DNA from: Juglans regia
Taxonomy: Eukaryota; Streptophyta; Magnoliopsida; Fagales; Juglandaceae
Assembly (NCBI RefSeq): GCF_001411555.2
Contig: NC_049905.1
Span: forward strand, 20,946,097-21,010,096
Length of the DNA: 64,000 nucleotides
Direction of reading: 5' to 3'
Shown: piece after piece, positions 47,940 to 59,980 of the stretch
Numbering within the stretch: position 1 is the first letter of the stretch
Layout of the letters: the number at the start of each line of letters is the position of its first letter
Made by a program: the position numbers and the translations under genes
Notes under the pieces: model-generated
What the model was told of the DNA's origin: nothing
Databases searched by the model: none
The model's input: the letters and a program-made list of their open reading frames with translations, nothing else

Positions 47940-48302
47940 TTAAAGGGTTTTTCTTAAGCAAATGGTAATTGATTTCATCGACAATAACTCAAGGAAATGA
48001 AAAAAGACTAGAAAAAGGCTTCAAATAATGCTCGGGTCAGCACATATTTCTTGACGAGAACTACTACAACTACAAAGAGATTCTATAAAGATAAATCTAT
48101 AAATTGACATGACTTTATATGATATATTATATTTACTTTACAATAAAAATATATTTACAATTTAACGTATCACGTTAAATTATATCAGCTTTTAAATTTA
48201 TTTTTGTAAAACTTTTTAAGGCTAAAACATGTCAAGGCATTATATATTGGATAATTGGCCATCAATTAGGTAGTTGTCTTTGAACTTGATTATTATGTTC
48301 TT
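47940..48302. other. Intergenic DNA with a foldback repeat
   Basis: Contains family-F foldback copy 48073-48223 ('caaagagattctataaagat', 'aaattgacatgactttatat', 'tttacaataaaaatatattt'). No gene. Confidence 0.5.
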
Positions 48303-49668
48303 TGATGAATATCAAGTTTTGAGTAAAAGGGAATGCAAAAGTATTGAATTATGAGTAATCACGCACATGAGGTGTTTGATCAAAGATGTAAAAGAATTTC
48401 TCTTTTTTGTATTGCTGAAAAGTTCTCAGATATAAACAAGTTTGTACAGTACACATATATAGGAAAAGTTGTAACCGACTATTATTCCATGGCTCTTGAA
48501 TCTTTTGCCACATGTCCTTCTAGTTTGTTATTGCTCTATTGTTTTCTTCTAGACTTTCCTGAGACGGTTGTAGTCCTACTACGAGTCCTTGTGCTGCCTT
48601 CTTCTGTGTTGCAGCAGATTCTTGTGGTGTTGCCTTTTGTGGTGCAACAGATGCTTCACTATCCTTAACAACCCCCCTCGATTCAAGTGATACCGAGGAG
48701 ATGGTGAGGCTTGAACGGAGTAGATTGAAGCATGCAGTGGACAATGGTTTGGTCAATATACCAGCTAGCTGATCTTTGCTAGATACAAAAGACACTTTAA
48801 GAGTTTTGGAAGCAACTTTATCTCTTACAAAATGATAATCTAATTTTATATGTTTAGTGCAAGCATGAAGAATTGGATTTACAAACACAAATATGTTGCT
48901 CCCAGATTGTCACACCACAAAGTTGGTGGATCTTTCAAAAAAATATCCCCAATTCTTTTAAAAGAGATTGTATCTAGAGTACCTTACAAGTAGTGTTAGC
49001 AATTGCCTTGTATTCCACCTCAGTAGAAGATCTAGCTACGGTTGGCTACTTTTTGGAACCCCAAAAAACAAGATTTGAACCAAAGAATATACAAAAATCT
49101 TCTGTAAATTTTCTATCATTAGGACAACCAGCCCAGTCCGCATCAAAGAAAGTCGATAAAGTGAGTGGAGATGCTTTAGAGAAATAAAGACCAAAATTGG
49201 ATGTAAGTCTAAGATAACTGAGAATTCTTTTTACAGCTTGCCAATGGGGAATTTTTGGATTATGCATATATTGGAAAACTTTGTTTACGGCAAAAGAAAT
49301 GTCAAGTCGAGTAAAAAATAGATATTGTAGGCTACCCACAACACTTCTATAAAGATGTGGATCCTCAAATGAAGATCCATCATAAGCTGGAACTTTAGTG
49401 GACACTCACATTAGAGTAGAAACAGTTTTTGAATTGTGCATATTAGTTCTTTGAAGCAGATCATAAATATATTTGGATTGACATAAAAACAGGCCATCAT
49501 TATTTCTATGATTTTGAGTGCCTAAGAAATAATGTAAGAACCTAACTATTTAACAGGAAATGAGGTGCCAAGAGCAAGAATGAAATTTGAAATAAGACTA
49601 GAACTGGATCCAGTTACTATAATATCATCTATATAAATGAGAACAAACATCAAATGTGAAGTATTTCT

Positions 49669-49839
49669 TATTAACCTAGAGCATACATCAGGATCACTTT
49701 AGTCTTTATTCTAGAAATAGATTTTATTCTTTTATTCCATTCTTGTAACAGAAAAGATTCCCTTACATGTGTGTATAAAAATGAACGTTTATTCAGACTA
49801 TAATGAGATTAGAATTCAGGAATTTTGCCTCTGCTAACA
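49669..49839 (+). repeat. 5' LTR of Copia copy 2
   Basis: 171 bp, TATTAACCTAG...TCTGCTAACA, a TA...CA terminus. It contains a TATA-like 'gtgtataaaaatg' at about 49772-49784. Confidence 0.88.
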
Positions 49840-49877
49840 TGGTATTAGAGCTGCTCGACTAGTAGTCTCATTGATCC

Positions 49878-50941
49878 ATGGCCACGCACTCAAGTCCTTC
49901 ATCTTCCATCCTCTCATCTTTTTCTCATGACGTCTCTATCAAGCTTTCCTCAGAAAATTTTCTACTCTGGAAGGTTCAAATCACAGCATACCTTAGAGGA
50001 GAAGATCTGTACTGCTATGTTGATGGTTCCCTTCCAAGTCCTCCAAAATTTCTTGAACCAACCAAACCAAACCAAATCCTAAATTTCTTAACTGGACCAG
50101 AGTTGATCAATTAGTTCTTGGTGTTCTTTTCTCTTCCTTATCAGATTCTATCATTGGCCATGTGTTATCTTCATCTATTGCTCGAGCACTATGGCTCACA
50201 CTAAACTCCAAGTTCACTTCTCACTCTCAAGCCAAGGAATTCCAAATTCGTTACCAACTTACTAATCTCTCTCGTGGAGATCAGTCCATATCAGATTACT
50301 TTGGCAAAGTAAGATCACTAGTAGATACATTGGCAGCCATTGGAAGTCCTCTCCCTGTAAAGAATTAGTTACATATCTGCTTTCAGGACTTGGCCCAACC
50401 TATGAGTCATTTGTTACCTCAGGAACCACTCGGTCCGATCCCCTTACAACACATGAGTTCTATCAGCTTTTACTCATTCATGAGAATCGCATGAGCCATA
50501 ACTCAAAAAATATCTTTGAACCCTCCAACAACTACACTACTAGGGGAGGTCGAGACCAACGTGGTGGGAGATCCCATTTTCTTGGTGGAAGACATGGCAG
50601 GGGTCGAGGCCGTTCTTATGGTCAAAATGGCAGAAACTCACCTGGCTCCTCAAGAGCATTTCAACAAACATCTGGTGGCACACGCCCAACATGTCAAGTA
50701 TGCAACAAAAGTGGTCATAGGGCTTTACAGTGCAGGTACATATTTGATCATTCTTACCAAACAGAGGCCAGAGCCACCCCAATCTTTTTCCAACAATTAT
50801 ACTACATCCAACTCCACTTTCTCAGCCAACTATACAACATCTAACTCACCCAATCCCTTTAGCGACTCCTCTTGGTATCCTGACTCTGGCTCCACTCATC
50901 ACATTACAAACGATTTGAGCAATTTGAATCTCTCATCATAA
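49878..50941 (+). pseudogene. Copia gag and start of protease
   Basis: It starts at the ATG of 'MATHSSPSSSILSSFSHDVS'. A UBN2-type gag core includes 'SENFLLWKVQITAYLRGEDL' and 'QAKEFQIRYQLTNLSRGDQS'. A CCHC knuckle 'CQVCNKSGHRALQC' (about 50694-50735) binds RNA. The protease motif 'WYPDSGSTHHIT' has the catalytic Asp (about 50870-50910). Frame shifts occur near 50115, 50368 and 50760. Confidence 0.85.
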
Positions 50942-51191
50942 CAATACCAAGGTAATGAGGCAATTCGTGCTGGAGACGGCTCATGTTTACCAATTCATCA
51001 TCTCAGTGATTTCACTATTCTCTCAAATTCCTCTTTCTTTTATTTACATAATTTGCTTCTTGTTCCTCATTACTAAAAATCTTGTGTCGGTTCTTTAGTT
51101 TTGTACTGAGAACAATTGCTTCTTTGAATTCCACTCTACTCATTTCTCTGTAAAGGACAATCAGACCAAGAGCATTCTTCTCACAGGTCAA

Positions 51192-51958
51192 ATGTGTGAT
51201 GGCTTGTACGTGTTTCCCACCTCTGGTTCTTCCTCTTCGCATCTGTCTGTTCATACTGGTGAACGTGTCTGCTTCCCTCAGTGGCACCGCCGACTGGGTC
51301 ATCCATCTCTAGCCATCGTGTCTCAAATCTTGAATAATCATTTGAGTTTTTTCCCTAGTGATGTTCTGTTTACAAGTTCTGAATGTAAGATGGCCAAAAG
51401 CCATCAATTACCTTTTTCTGCAAGTCGGGCCTTGTATACTAAGCCCTTAGAATTAGTGAGTGATGATGTTTGGGGTCCAGCCCCTGTATTGTCCAGACAA
51501 GGGTATAAATACTATATATCTTTTGTTGATCATTTCACTCAATATTTTTGGTTTTTTCCTCTAAAACTCAAATCTGATGTGCTTTCTACTTTTTCTCAAT
51601 TTCTTCCATATGTGGAACGTTTGTTTAATACCAAATTAATAACACTTCAAACAGATGGAGGTGGAGAGTTTGTATCTCTAACTCCTCTATGTCAAAAACT
51701 TAGTATTACTCATAGATTCTCTTGTGCACATACACATCAACAAAATAGTGTTGTTGAGCGCAAATATCGACTTATTGTCCAAACTAGCCTTGCTCTCCTT
51801 GCACATGCTTTTCTTCCAACAAAATTTTGGCCTGAGGCTTTTGAGACCGCTGTCTATCTTATTAATCTTCTCCCTTCCAAATCTCTCCAAAACAAATCAC
51901 CATAATTTTTGGTCCATCATAGAGAGCCTAATTTCAATTTTCTTAAAGTATTTGGATG
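51192..51958 (+). pseudogene. Copia integrase, N-terminal zinc and catalytic core
   Basis: The GAG-pre-integrase motif 'QWHRRLGHPS' is followed by the catalytic core with 'DDVWGPAP' (first Asp), 'LQTDGGGEF' (second Asp) and 'VVERKYRLIVQTSLALL' (Glu). All three DDE residues survive. A stop follows 'LQNKSP' at 51903-51905, and the TRIM then splits the codons of 'KVFGCECWPNL'. Confidence 0.87.
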
Positions 51959-52404
51959 TGATACCCCTATATGATATGGATATGAGTAGGTGGTGTATGA
52001 GATCCCACATTGCTTGGGAATGAGAAGTTCTTGCTCTTTATAAGATTCTAATGGGGCTCTAATTGTATCATTGACTAGTCCTTTTGGAGCAAAGGCCATG
52101 TGGTTTGGGCCTTCCATTGGGGCATTACAAATGGTTTTAGAGCCTATCCCAACCAGAAATGTGGGACTTGAGCCGTGCCACCTACAATGGACAGGCCCGA
52201 CGAGAACGTCTGAAATTTAAAGGGGGTAGATTATGATACCCCTATATAATATGGTTATGAGTAGGTGATGTATGGGATCCCACATTGCTTGGGAAGGAGA
52301 AGTTATTGCTCTTTATAAAGTTCTAATGGAGCTCTAATTGTATCATTGACTAGTTCTTTTGGACCAAAGGCCATGTGGTTTGGGCCTTCCATTGGGGCGT
52401 TACA
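51959..52404. mobile_element. TRIM (terminal-repeat retrotransposon in miniature)
   Basis: Two direct repeats, 51959-52129 and 52236-52404 (about 170 bp, TGATACCCCTATAT...GGGGCNTTACA), enclose only about 106 bp. The internal part begins near a tRNA-Met-type primer site 'TGGTTTTAGAGCC' (52132) and ends with a purine tract 'AAAGGGGGTAGA'. The flanks repeat 'ttggatg' (51952-51958 and 52405-52411). No coding capacity, total 446 bp. Confidence 0.92.
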
Positions 52405-52411
52405 TTGGATG

Positions 52412-52640
52412 TGAATGTTGGCCTAACCTTAGGTCATACAACAAAAATAAATTCCTACCTAGATCCATCGCTTGTCTTTTTCTGGACTATAGTCCAATTC
52501 ACAAGGGATATAAATGTTTGGATTTAAAATCCAACAGATTGTATATCTCTAGAGATGTCCTATTTAATGAGGCCATCTTTCCTCTTCAGTCCAACTCTCC
52601 ATCTAGGCCTTTTCTTTTCCCAAATTTTTTATACTTATTT
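52412..52640 (+). pseudogene. Copia integrase C-terminal part after the TRIM
   Basis: The frame resumes with 'ECWPNLRSYNKNKFLPRS', 'LDYSPIHKGYKCLDLKSNRL' and 'ISRDVLFNEAIFPLQ', the usual end of Copia integrase, and then runs into unrelated T-rich DNA. Confidence 0.82.
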
Positions 52641-54943
52641 TTTTTCCTATATGTTTCTAAATACCTCATGGTTGTTTGTAGTTGTACCATGATTGACCCT
52701 TTAATGGAGGCTTTTTTTTTTTTTTTTTTTTATGCAAGTAAAATATGGGTCCAAAATATTTTTCTACATCTCTCAAGTTTCTATTTTTTTCTTTATGCAT
52801 TTTTCTCTTCGAATGGTCTTTAATTGATTGCTTGGTTTATGTGTAATATTAAATACAGCGACTGTTATTATTATTTTACTCTTGTTTCTTTCTATTTATT
52901 TTTTATTCTTTATTTCCTTGTTTTTGCGTGTGTGTGTGGCTTTAGTAAGGGCTGACTTTAGTAATGATATTTTCAAGTGATCTTCAAAACTCTTAGTCTC
53001 TGGCCTTGCTTGCTTGGCCGAGGGTATAGTTTCCTTTCCGTTTCTTAAGTTTCCATATTGAAATTCATATTCTTTTGGAGCACAAATTGCTAGATTTACT
53101 TGTTCTCTTATTGAACTACTAATTTCTACATGTTTTACCTGTCAATTTTTTTTTTTAATTTTTACTAGCTAGGTATTTGGATGCTCATAGTATTTCAATG
53201 AGTTGAATACGTGTCATTCATACTCTTTCTGGTTCTGACTGCCGTAGAATAATTCTAATAGCTCTCTTTCTGATCATGGATCATACTTGGTAGCTAGGTT
53301 GACTTGCTAGCTACCAGCTATGTAGTAACCATTTGACTTGTTTCTAGGCATCCTAATGTGCTAAACCTAATTCCACTTTTCTCCAAACGTTCTAGGATTT
53401 ATAAGTCTTTGGAAAAGGTCATTTAGGGTCACTGACTCGAGCCATTAAGGATGCTGCCTCTTGTTTGGATTTGAACAGAATCTGGCTCTAACAGAGAGTT
53501 TTAGAGTCATATTCTGTTCTTAGAAATTGTCCTGAGAAATTGAAGCATGTGTTGGAATTATTAGGGGTAAAAGCCTATGCCACGAGCTAGGCTAGTTGCA
53601 CAGCCCACATGCTCACACAAACACATGGCATTCTTAGAAATTGTACTTCAGGCACGTTGTACAAAATTGTCTCTGGACTTCATTCAGCAACTGATGGTGG
53701 AGGCTGCAGTGATTCAAATTGAGAAAGAGAGTTGTACAAAAATCTTTCACCATTAAGGAGTTGGTTTCTCAGTCAAAGCTTTTGAGTGATATGGGCGACG
53801 AATTTCTGTTGTGCATGGTCGTATTCAATTTGAATGATATTGGCGATGGAATGGGCAAATGCCTTATTTTGAAAATAGAATCTGTAGTTTCATATTCACC
53901 ATGACTTGTTTCTCAATTGGAATTCTAGTATAATTTTGATGGTCGTGAGGATTTTGATGATCTTGAGGACTTTGGTTTAGGCTCTGTAGTGTGTAATATA
54001 TAGCAGAATAAGTTGGTTTTTTTTAATGTTTGTATCATTCAGTTTTTATGTTGGAGCCTAAAGTTTTATGTTTGTTTTGGTTGGACTCATTACATTCTCT
54101 CAGACTTGTTCATCCAAGAATCATAAACAAGAGGTTCAACATCTGAAAAGACAATTACTTAGTGCCACAGAAGAAAGAAATAAACTGGAGGTTAGTACGT
54201 ATCAGAACTGTGATGTTTTCTTTTTGGTTACTATACAATTTTCAAATGCATTTTTTGGCTGTGAAAATGTTTACATATTTTAAGTTGTTGTGGCTATGTG
54301 TGAAACCCATATATGCACATTATCCAAGATTGCATTTGATGAATCTATTGCAAACATATTACAGAGGATGTTTTGTCAATGATACAGGTGAAATCCATGT
54401 GTCATGTTTGCATTTTCAACTATTATATGATGTTTACCTTTTAGAGGACATTTATTTTTATTCTTTTGGTTAATTTTTATTTTGCTTGGATTTTTATAGA
54501 TTTTCCTTCAAATATAAAATGAGTGCATGGCTTTTATGCTTTTATATTTTTTTTGGGAATAATTGTTCTTTGCGGTGAACTAGGATTCGCCGCATATATT
54601 TTTTTAAATGTTTAACTTTATTTCCGGCGAGTACTTATCGCCGGAAATAGCTATTATTGACGAGTAGTAATCACCGGAAATTGAGATTTCCGGAGAACTA
54701 ATCAGATGCCAAAACTGTTTATACCTCGGTTGAAACTATTATTTACGATGGCATTTATTCCTGGCAAAAGATATTCTATGCGACGAAAGTCAAAGGCCAC
54801 CACAATTGATCAACCCAGACTTAATTTTCTCGACCAGTTTGCTGCGAACAAATTTCGGTAAGGTGAAATTTATTGTGGCGATTTATATGCTTTTTGCGGT
54901 GAACTTGCCTCTCCGCAAAATGAAAAATTTCTTGTTGTGCCTC
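52641..54943. mobile_element. Insertion in Copia: probable CACTA-type DNA carrying gene fragments
   Basis: Copia coding is absent from about 52640 to 54945 and resumes with the 'PPRSPVITRSQTQSSRP' linker. The right 380 bp has typical CACTA subterminal text ('ttccggcgag', 'atcgccggaaat', 'tttttgcggtgaacttgcc') and ends 'atttcttgttgtg', close to a reversed CACTACAAGAAA. No matching left end was found. The middle is not transposon-like; it contains an exon-like piece bounded by splice sites (54108-54189) and another open stretch at about 53650-53740. Gene capture is inferred. Confidence 0.5.
54108..54189 (+). pseudogene. Exon-like fragment of an unidentified coiled-coil protein
   Basis: Between 'ctcag' and 'gttagt' the frame reads 'SSKNHKQEVQHLKRQLLSAT' and then 'EERNKLE', a lysine/glutamate-rich helix typical of coiled coils. 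The source gene is not recognised. The single exon in transposon surroundings suggests a captured fragment. Confidence 0.4.
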
Positions 54944-55089
54944 TTCTCAAAACTCTATCTCGCTGCAACCACTCAACTCCTCTCCACTCCCTGTCCAGAC
55001 GCAGCCCTATCCGCTGCCTTCTTCCTCAACTATACTTCAGCCTCCTCGCTCCCCTGTCATCACTCGGAGCCAAACTCAATCTTCTAGAC

Positions 55090-56692
55090 CTCGAATCTCA
55101 ACAGATGGTATTGTCCTCTATCCTCAACGGCATTGTCTCCTCACCACAGGTACTCTTCCTGATGAACCTTCAGGTTATTCTATCGCCTCCAAATTTCCAG
55201 AGTGGCGTGCGGCTATGTCACCGAACACCAAGCTCTTCTCCAGAATAATACCTGGACACTAGTACCTTCTAATCTTTCTTTGAATATACTTGGTTGTCGT
55301 TGGGTGTTTCATACAAAATTTAATTCGAATGACACTTTTGAAAAACGAAAAGCACGGCTGGTAGCCAAGGGCTACCACCAACAGTCTGGATTAGACTATA
55401 ATGAAACTTTTAGTCCTATTGAAAAACCCTCTACCATCCGTTTGATCATTTCTATTGCGATTAACTCTGGCTAGCCTCTACATCAGTTAGATATTCAAAA
55501 TGCCTTTTTGCATGGTGAATTAATTGATACTGTTTACATGCAACAACTGCAAGGTTTTATTGATTCAAAATTTCCTCACCATGTGTGCAAATTGCACAAG
55601 GCCATATATGGCCTCAAACAGGCACCAAGGGCCTAGTTTGCTCAGTTGACTTCTTGGTTAACTGCCTATGGTTTTACAACTTCTCACTTTGATCCCTCCC
55701 TGTTTATCTTCAATAGTGATGATCTTAAAATTCTTGTCCTGATCTATGTTGATAACATCATCCAAACCGAGTGCTATTGATGAATTTATTCATGCTTTAG
55801 GAAAGGCTTTTCCTGTCAAGGACCTTGGTCTTTTATCATATTTTTGGGTCTTGAAATTCATTATTGTAAGTCTAGCCTTATACTGTCTCAACGGAAATAT
55901 ATTAAGGACTTACTTGTTCGAAGCAACATGCTTCAAGCCAAGCCAGTGACATCTCCTATGGCAGCATCAATCAAACTTTCTCAGTTTGGTTCTCCCACTT
56001 TTGATGACCCTACACTGTTTAGGAGTATTGTTGGGAGATTACAATATTTGTCTTTTACAAGACCTGATATATCTTTTGCTATGAACAAAGTGTGTCAGTT
56101 CATGCACTGTCCAAAACTCTCACACTGGTTTGCAGTTAAAAGAATACTAAGGTGTTTCAAGTTCTCCATCAACTTTGGGTTGTTCTTCAAGTATTCATCA
56201 TCTTTTACCCTTCAAGCCTACTCAGATTCAGATTGGGCAAGCTGTGTAGATGACAGACGCTCTACTGGTGGTTTTTGCTTATATCTTGGTCATCATCTCA
56301 TTTCCTGGAGTTCTAAGAAGCAGAAAACAATAGCACGATCCAGCATTGAAGCTGAATACAAAGCACTTTCTCACACAGCTGCTGAACTTATTTGGCTTCA
56401 AACTATGCTTCAGGAGTTGGGTATTTTTCTATCCAAGCCTCCAGTCTTATGGTGTGACAATATTAGGGCTACTTACCTTTCAACCAACCCAGTTTTCCAC
56501 TCAAGAAAAAAGCATATGGACATTGACTACCACTTTGTTCGAGACAGTTTCTGCCAAAACTTTGCAAGTATCATTCTGTAGCTCAAAAGACCAGATTGCT
56601 GATATCTTCACCAAACCATTAGTTTCACAAAAATTCTCTATTCTTCGGTCAAGTCTCAATGTTGGTGACACCCCCATGGACTCGAGGGGGTG
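55090..56692 (+). pseudogene. Copia reverse transcriptase and RNase H
   Basis: RT starts with 'NTWTLVPSNLSLNILGCRWV' and 'KARLVAKGYHQQSGLDYNET'. It is then broken by a stop at about 55474, '[20 protein letters not shown]' (55485-55550), and an active site changed to 'YVDN' (about 55750). 55844-56581 holds 'RSIVGRLQYLSFTRPDISFA', 'SDSDWASCVDDRRSTGGFCL' and 'ARSSIEAEYKALSHTAAELI' of RNase H. The end 'DIFTKPLVSQKFSILRSSL' precedes the polypurine tract. At least three frame changes. Confidence 0.88.
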
Positions 56693-56862
56693 TATTAACC
56701 TAGATCATACATCAGGGTCACTTTATTCTTTATTCTAGAAATATATTTTATTATTTTATTCCATTCTTATAACATAAAAGATTCCCTTATATTTGTGTAT
56801 AAAAGGAATGTTTGTTCAGACTATAATGAGATGAGAATTCAAGAATTTTGCCTCTGTTAACA
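56693..56862 (+). repeat. 3' LTR of Copia copy 2
   Basis: 170 bp, TATTAACCTAG...CTCTGTTAACA, following the purine tract. The right flank 'tttct' matches the left target duplication. Confidence 0.88.
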
Positions 56863-57070
56863 TTTCTATAGATGAACAAAGAAATATTAGATTTCGATTC
56901 TGTGAAACCAAGTGAAAAAAGCTTATTGCTAAGTTTGGGAAGGCCCTGCAAACCAAGGCCTATTTTAGGCCATGAATGGCCTTTTTTAGTTTGCACACAT
57001 AAGAGGGATAGTCAGAATGAACAAAACTAGTGGGTTGTTGCATATAGATGGCATCCTCCAGTTCCCCGTG

Positions 57071-59054
57071 CAAAAGGACTATATATGATCTAGGGTCGGG
57101 AAGCAACAACACGTGGAGGCTATGTACGTATGCACACCGGTGACAGTGTTATGGAGTGTAGGACTTCAGAATCTCCCCAACAACCGGCATTACAAGAAAA
57201 TTGTTTATTTGTGGCCAATTAATTCCAGCGAAATGACTATTTATAGCTAAAATAAGTCTGTTATTATTACAAATAGTCTTTTCGTCACAAAAAAATGGTC
57301 ACAAAAGTCCATTTTTCTTGTAGTGCAGCATGGTCGGACGTGTACTGATGGAGTTGTCAACAAAGTTGCAAAAATTCAAGCCACAAGTTCCCTAGAAAAC
57401 CAAAAGTAAAAAGACATGAAAAATGCATGAAAAACATGATAATCCACCGGCCAGACTTGACAGGATCGGTCTCGTAGATGTCGATTGGAAGGATATATAA
57501 GAAGATCGGAGCTCCTCCTCTTCCTTCTTGGACATGGGTACGCTTGAAAAGCAGAACCAGAGAGCTAGAAATTAAAAGGGTGATAATTTTTAGCAGGGAA
57601 AGCCTCACTTTTATCTGTACGTACCATTATTTTATTATATCTAACATTAATATCTCTTCTTAATTATTTTATTATTTCTTATTTTCTGCATTAGAATTCC
57701 AAGTTATAGAAGCAATTGAGAATGCACCATGGAAAAAAGATTAATGTTGTTCATTTCTGCTGTTCATTTTAATTTATGGTCTCTTTCCTTAAACGATGAA
57801 AGAAGGCTGACATGTAGTACTAGTCATTCTCATTATGCATCAAACACTGATCCAAATGTAAAGATTTAAAGGCAGTATTTGTTCTTAAAGTTAAAACTTA
57901 AAAACTTTTGGTATTAAAATATATATAGCTACTAGCTAGGATTGTGGTAGTATTTTGTTTTGATCTCTCCTTAGGCTTAGAGGTCACCTATGGATATGGG
58001 TGTTCGCTAAAGTATAGACATGTCTTTTGGACCTTATATGCAATGCTTGATACATCTGCAGAAGAAATGAATTAAAGCCAGATGAGCGGTAGTTGGAAAC
58101 ATGAAGCATTCAGCCAATTATCCACACGAGAGAGAGAGAGAGAGAGAGAGATGAAATCATGGAAGTATGTATATAGGAAACAGTTAGATCAGCTTAAAAT
58201 TACAGTCTGTAGGTGGGTCGGAACAGTCTCTCTGATATATAGTAAGGAGGTCAGCCGACCAGGGCGCCCCCACCAAAGCAAATGTTGGGTTGGATTGGAA
58301 GTACTGTATGTTTCCCAAGGAGAAAATCACAAGGGAAAAAGATAAAACTCCAATGCATGCATGCTGACTTGTGTACGTACGTATAAATATTGGTTCTCGG
58401 CGAACAAAGTAGATAGGTTCTCTTTCAGTAGTACTGTACGTGTCGTATATGGGAAATGGTGGAATGGAATGGAATGGAATGCCATTACGGTTTTGGGGGA
58501 CAACCTCCATCCCTAATTACAAGTACTTTGTCTTTAATTGGCCTCGCTTTTTTATCTGCGTTCTCTGCATGTATATATAAACTATCCAGTTGTGTTAATC
58601 CTTGGGTTGCCGATCGAGAGGTCATTTTCCTTTTTTTATTTTCACGCTTTCCCATAAAAATAGCTTGTTCTTTCAAGTCCCAAGATTATCTTATTCTACC
58701 TTCCGTTCTACTGTTCCACTTTACACCTCTCTCTCTCTCTCTCTCTCTCTCTCCCTTTTACTTTAGCATAATTTGTCTATTGTTTAGTCATTCCTCACAA
58801 GTGATTTCTTGTCTCATTTTTTACTCAATTGGGTTCACTTTATCAACCTTGAGTTTATACCCTTTTTTTCCTTTTTTTTTTTTAAACCCCTTTCATCCTC
58901 GCAGTTCTTTTAATTTGGTGATTTTGTTGATCAATCTACACCTGATAAAGTTTTCCTCTTCTTTATCTTTCTTTCTCTCTCTCTCTCTCTCTCTAATAAC
59001 CTGCCCATCCACTCCTGATCCACCCAAAGTCTTCTCTCCTCCCGACCTCTCATC
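57071..59054. other. Upstream region of the WIP zinc-finger gene
   Basis: No other gene. It holds a CACTA-type MITE (57188-57325), a (GA)n tract at about 58128-58151, a GGAAT short tandem run (about 58462-58484) and (CT)n tracts at about 58725-58753 and 58974-58994. The pyrimidine-rich DNA from 58700 to the ATG is probably the 5' leader. Confidence 0.5.
57188..57325. mobile_element. CACTA-type MITE, 138 bp
   Basis: Left end CATTACAAGAAAATTG, right end (reversed) CACTACAAGAAAAATGG. Inside, 'tttgtggccaattaat' and 'tcacaaaaaaatggtcac' are typical. The 3 bp flanks (cgg/cag) differ by one base. Relatives are at 15668-15800 and about 62495-62615. Confidence 0.75.
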
Positions 59055-59930
59055 ATGACTGATCCCTACTCCAGTTACTTCCCTGCAGGATGGTTCAACC
59101 TCAATTCTCTCCACCACTTCACTTCCTCCAAATCTTCCAATCCATCAATTTATGATCAATCTTATGATCACTACTGCTCAAACAACAATATCAGCACAAC
59201 CTCTTTCACTTACTTTGAATCCTCTCCTCCCTCTCCTCCTCTAAAAGAAGCTCTTCCACTTCTCAGTTTAAGCCCCAGAATATATGAAGAAAAAGATCAA
59301 TCTTCCTGTAGCGCCAAGGAAGTGGACAAGAACAAGCTGGACAGATCAGAAGAAACCTTATTCTCTAGCACATCTGCTGATGATGATGACACTGTGACAT
59401 TGTCTCTTAATTTAGGGCTGCCAAGCCCTAGTACTTCTTCTGATTTGATTTCAAGGCTGTCCTCCACAGAGATCTCGGATAAAGATGATGTAGTCACAGT
59501 TGCTTCTGGGTATCCTTCAAACAGGCTCAACAAGGGACAGTACTGGATCCCCACCCCTGCTCAGATTCTGATTGGTCCAACACAGTTCTCATGCCCCCTT
59601 TGCTTCAAGACCTTCAACAGATACAACAACATGCAGGTTTGTCAAGTATTCTAATCATGATATCAATACGGATACCTCATACTTCAAAAAATAAAAATAG
59701 TAATACGAGGAAAAATGTCTCATTTTCCGGCCTTTTCCTTAATTCCTCTCCCATCTCTTTCTGATTTTCCTTTCGATCATTGCTCTTGAAAAAGAGAACC
59801 CATTCCTATCTTTGTTCGCACACTTATTTTACTCGCTTGGTTTCAACCTCTTACCTTTATTTTAAGCGGACCGATGGGATCAGAAAATAGTACATGGGTC
59901 CTTAGGGTTTTCTTTCCCTTCTTGCTGCTT

Positions 59931-59980
<50 letters not shown>

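Larger units (their letters stand above)
49669..56862 (+). mobile_element. Ty1/Copia LTR retrotransposon (copy 2), inactive, with nested insertions
   Basis: Flanked by the 5 bp duplication 'tttct' (49664-49668 and 56863-56867). LTRs are 49669-49839 and 56693-56862, about 90% alike by eye. The primer site TGGTATTAGAGC follows directly at 49840. The polypurine tract CGAGGGGGTG precedes the 3' LTR. Domains in order: gag with CCHC knuckle, protease, integrase, RT, RNase H. It is interrupted by a TRIM (51959-52404) and about 2.3 kb of other DNA (about 52640-54943); without these it is about 4.4 kb. Several stops (for example 51903, 55474, 55636) make it defective. Confidence 0.93.
48303..57070 (-). 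mobile_element. Older Copia element remnant, interrupted by a younger Copia
   Basis: Two parts, 48303-49668 and 56868-57070, read on the minus strand as one Copia pol 3' half. 57070-56870 has 'LLHGELEDAIYMQQPTSF', and 49660-49400 continues with 'YIDDIIVTGSS'. Next come the RNase H-linked region ('YRSVVGSLQYLFFTRLDISF', 'LTSNFGLYFSKASPLTLSTF') and the end 'GILTKPLS'. A polypurine tract (CGAGGGGGGT, about 48671-48680) leads into a probable 3' LTR 48303-48670 (TGTTAAGG...TTCATCA). The 5' half of the element and the 5' LTR are absent beyond about 57070. Stops and frameshifts are present. Confidence 0.82.

Noticed and set aside
51959..52404. Cassandra-type element with a 5S rRNA domain
   Set aside because: The repeats have a short 'gatcccacattgcttggg' stretch that faintly recalls 5S text, but the conserved 5S promoter region is not there, so it is called a generic TRIM.
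58128..58151. Purine/pyrimidine (GA/CT)n tracts as GAGA-type regulatory sites of the WIP gene
   Set aside because: They are simple microsatellites that also occur far from genes in this window. Position alone does not support a regulatory claim.
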